Shown here in pieces: positions 11,353 through 11,356 of a stretch of DNA of 11,356 bases (the stretch's first letter is position 1; each line of letters opens with the position of its first letter). This stretch comes from Candidatus Roizmanbacteria bacterium. GTDB lineage: Bacteria; Patescibacteriota; Microgenomatia; UBA1406; GWC2-37-13. The position numbers and the translations under genes were made by a program. The stretch is taken from assembly GCA_026395455.1 (NCBI GenBank), contig JAPLYR010000130.1:1-11356 (forward strand), read 5' to 3'. Below the pieces are notes generated by a model. The model was given only the letters and a program-made list of their open reading frames with translations. It was not told the origin of the DNA and made no database searches.

Positions 11353-11356
11353 ATGA
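11353..11356 (+). CDS. Start of a gene truncated by the right edge
   Basis: Only the ATG and one further base are inside the window. The call rests solely on the well-placed extended -10 box at 11335-11343 and on the intergenic position. The product is unknown. Confidence 0.3.

Noticed and set aside
1..11356. Mobile elements, CRISPR arrays, toxin-antitoxin or defence systems, alternative genetic code
   Set aside because: No transposase, integrase, regular repeat-spacer array or defence domain is seen; TGA serves as a stop at several ATGA junctions, so UGA recoding is not supported.

Overview
The window reads as a fragment of a Candidate Phyla Radiation (Patescibacteria) chromosome, perhaps a Microgenomates-type lineage. 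The grounds are low GC, short compact genes with gaps of a few bases or 4-nt ATGA overlaps, many small one- or two-TM proteins, and an almost complete absence of Shine-Dalgarno sequences. Most transcription units instead start at or within a few bases of a predicted transcription start, because a -10 box, usually the extended form TGnTATAAT, sits 6-10 nt before the ATG. TGA is used as an ordinary stop at several ATGA junctions, so the UGA-recoded Gracilibacteria/Absconditabacteria are unlikely. The lineage call is inference; no 16S or ribosomal protein gene is present.

Left part (1-4026): a membrane-anchored D-Ala-D-Ala carboxypeptidase faces a large membrane-anchored extracytoplasmic protein of unknown function. 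Next comes a two-gene unit on the minus strand, a CPVC-motif membrane protein and a soluble helical protein of unknown function. Then comes an L-lactate dehydrogenase whose coenzyme loop carries Gly-Arg where the NAD-specific Asp is expected, suggesting NADP(H) use.

Centre (4054-6863): a tRNA-Tyr gene whose encoded CCA end is part of a 26-nt hairpin repeat is followed by a stand-alone Crp/Fnr-type winged helix protein with no sensor domain. After it, on the same strand, comes a run of small envelope and stress proteins: YGGT-like, YtxH-like, a 65-aa one-TM protein, GlsB/YeaQ-type, a 47-aa DUF3096-type protein and LapA-type. The run ends in a Nudix hydrolase. Three copies of CACTCYYC lie between the regulator and the first envelope gene. 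This regulator-plus-envelope block is the best candidate here for an uncharacterised functional unit.

Right part (6867-11356): mostly single genes with their own leaderless promoters. They are an alpha/beta hydrolase, a Qnr/McbG-like pentapeptide-repeat protein, a peptide deformylase with a variant motif 2, a two-TM protein and a rhodanese. A translationally coupled GT2 glycosyltransferase and ChbG/YdjC-type deacetylase follow, the latter short at its C-terminus; this pair may add and de-N-acetylate a sugar on a lipid carrier. A small four-Cys, lysine-tailed protein is convergent with them. At the right edge a promoter and ATG mark the start of one more plus-strand gene, cut by the window. 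No mobile element, CRISPR array, phage gene or rRNA was seen, and no gap between genes exceeds 300 bases.
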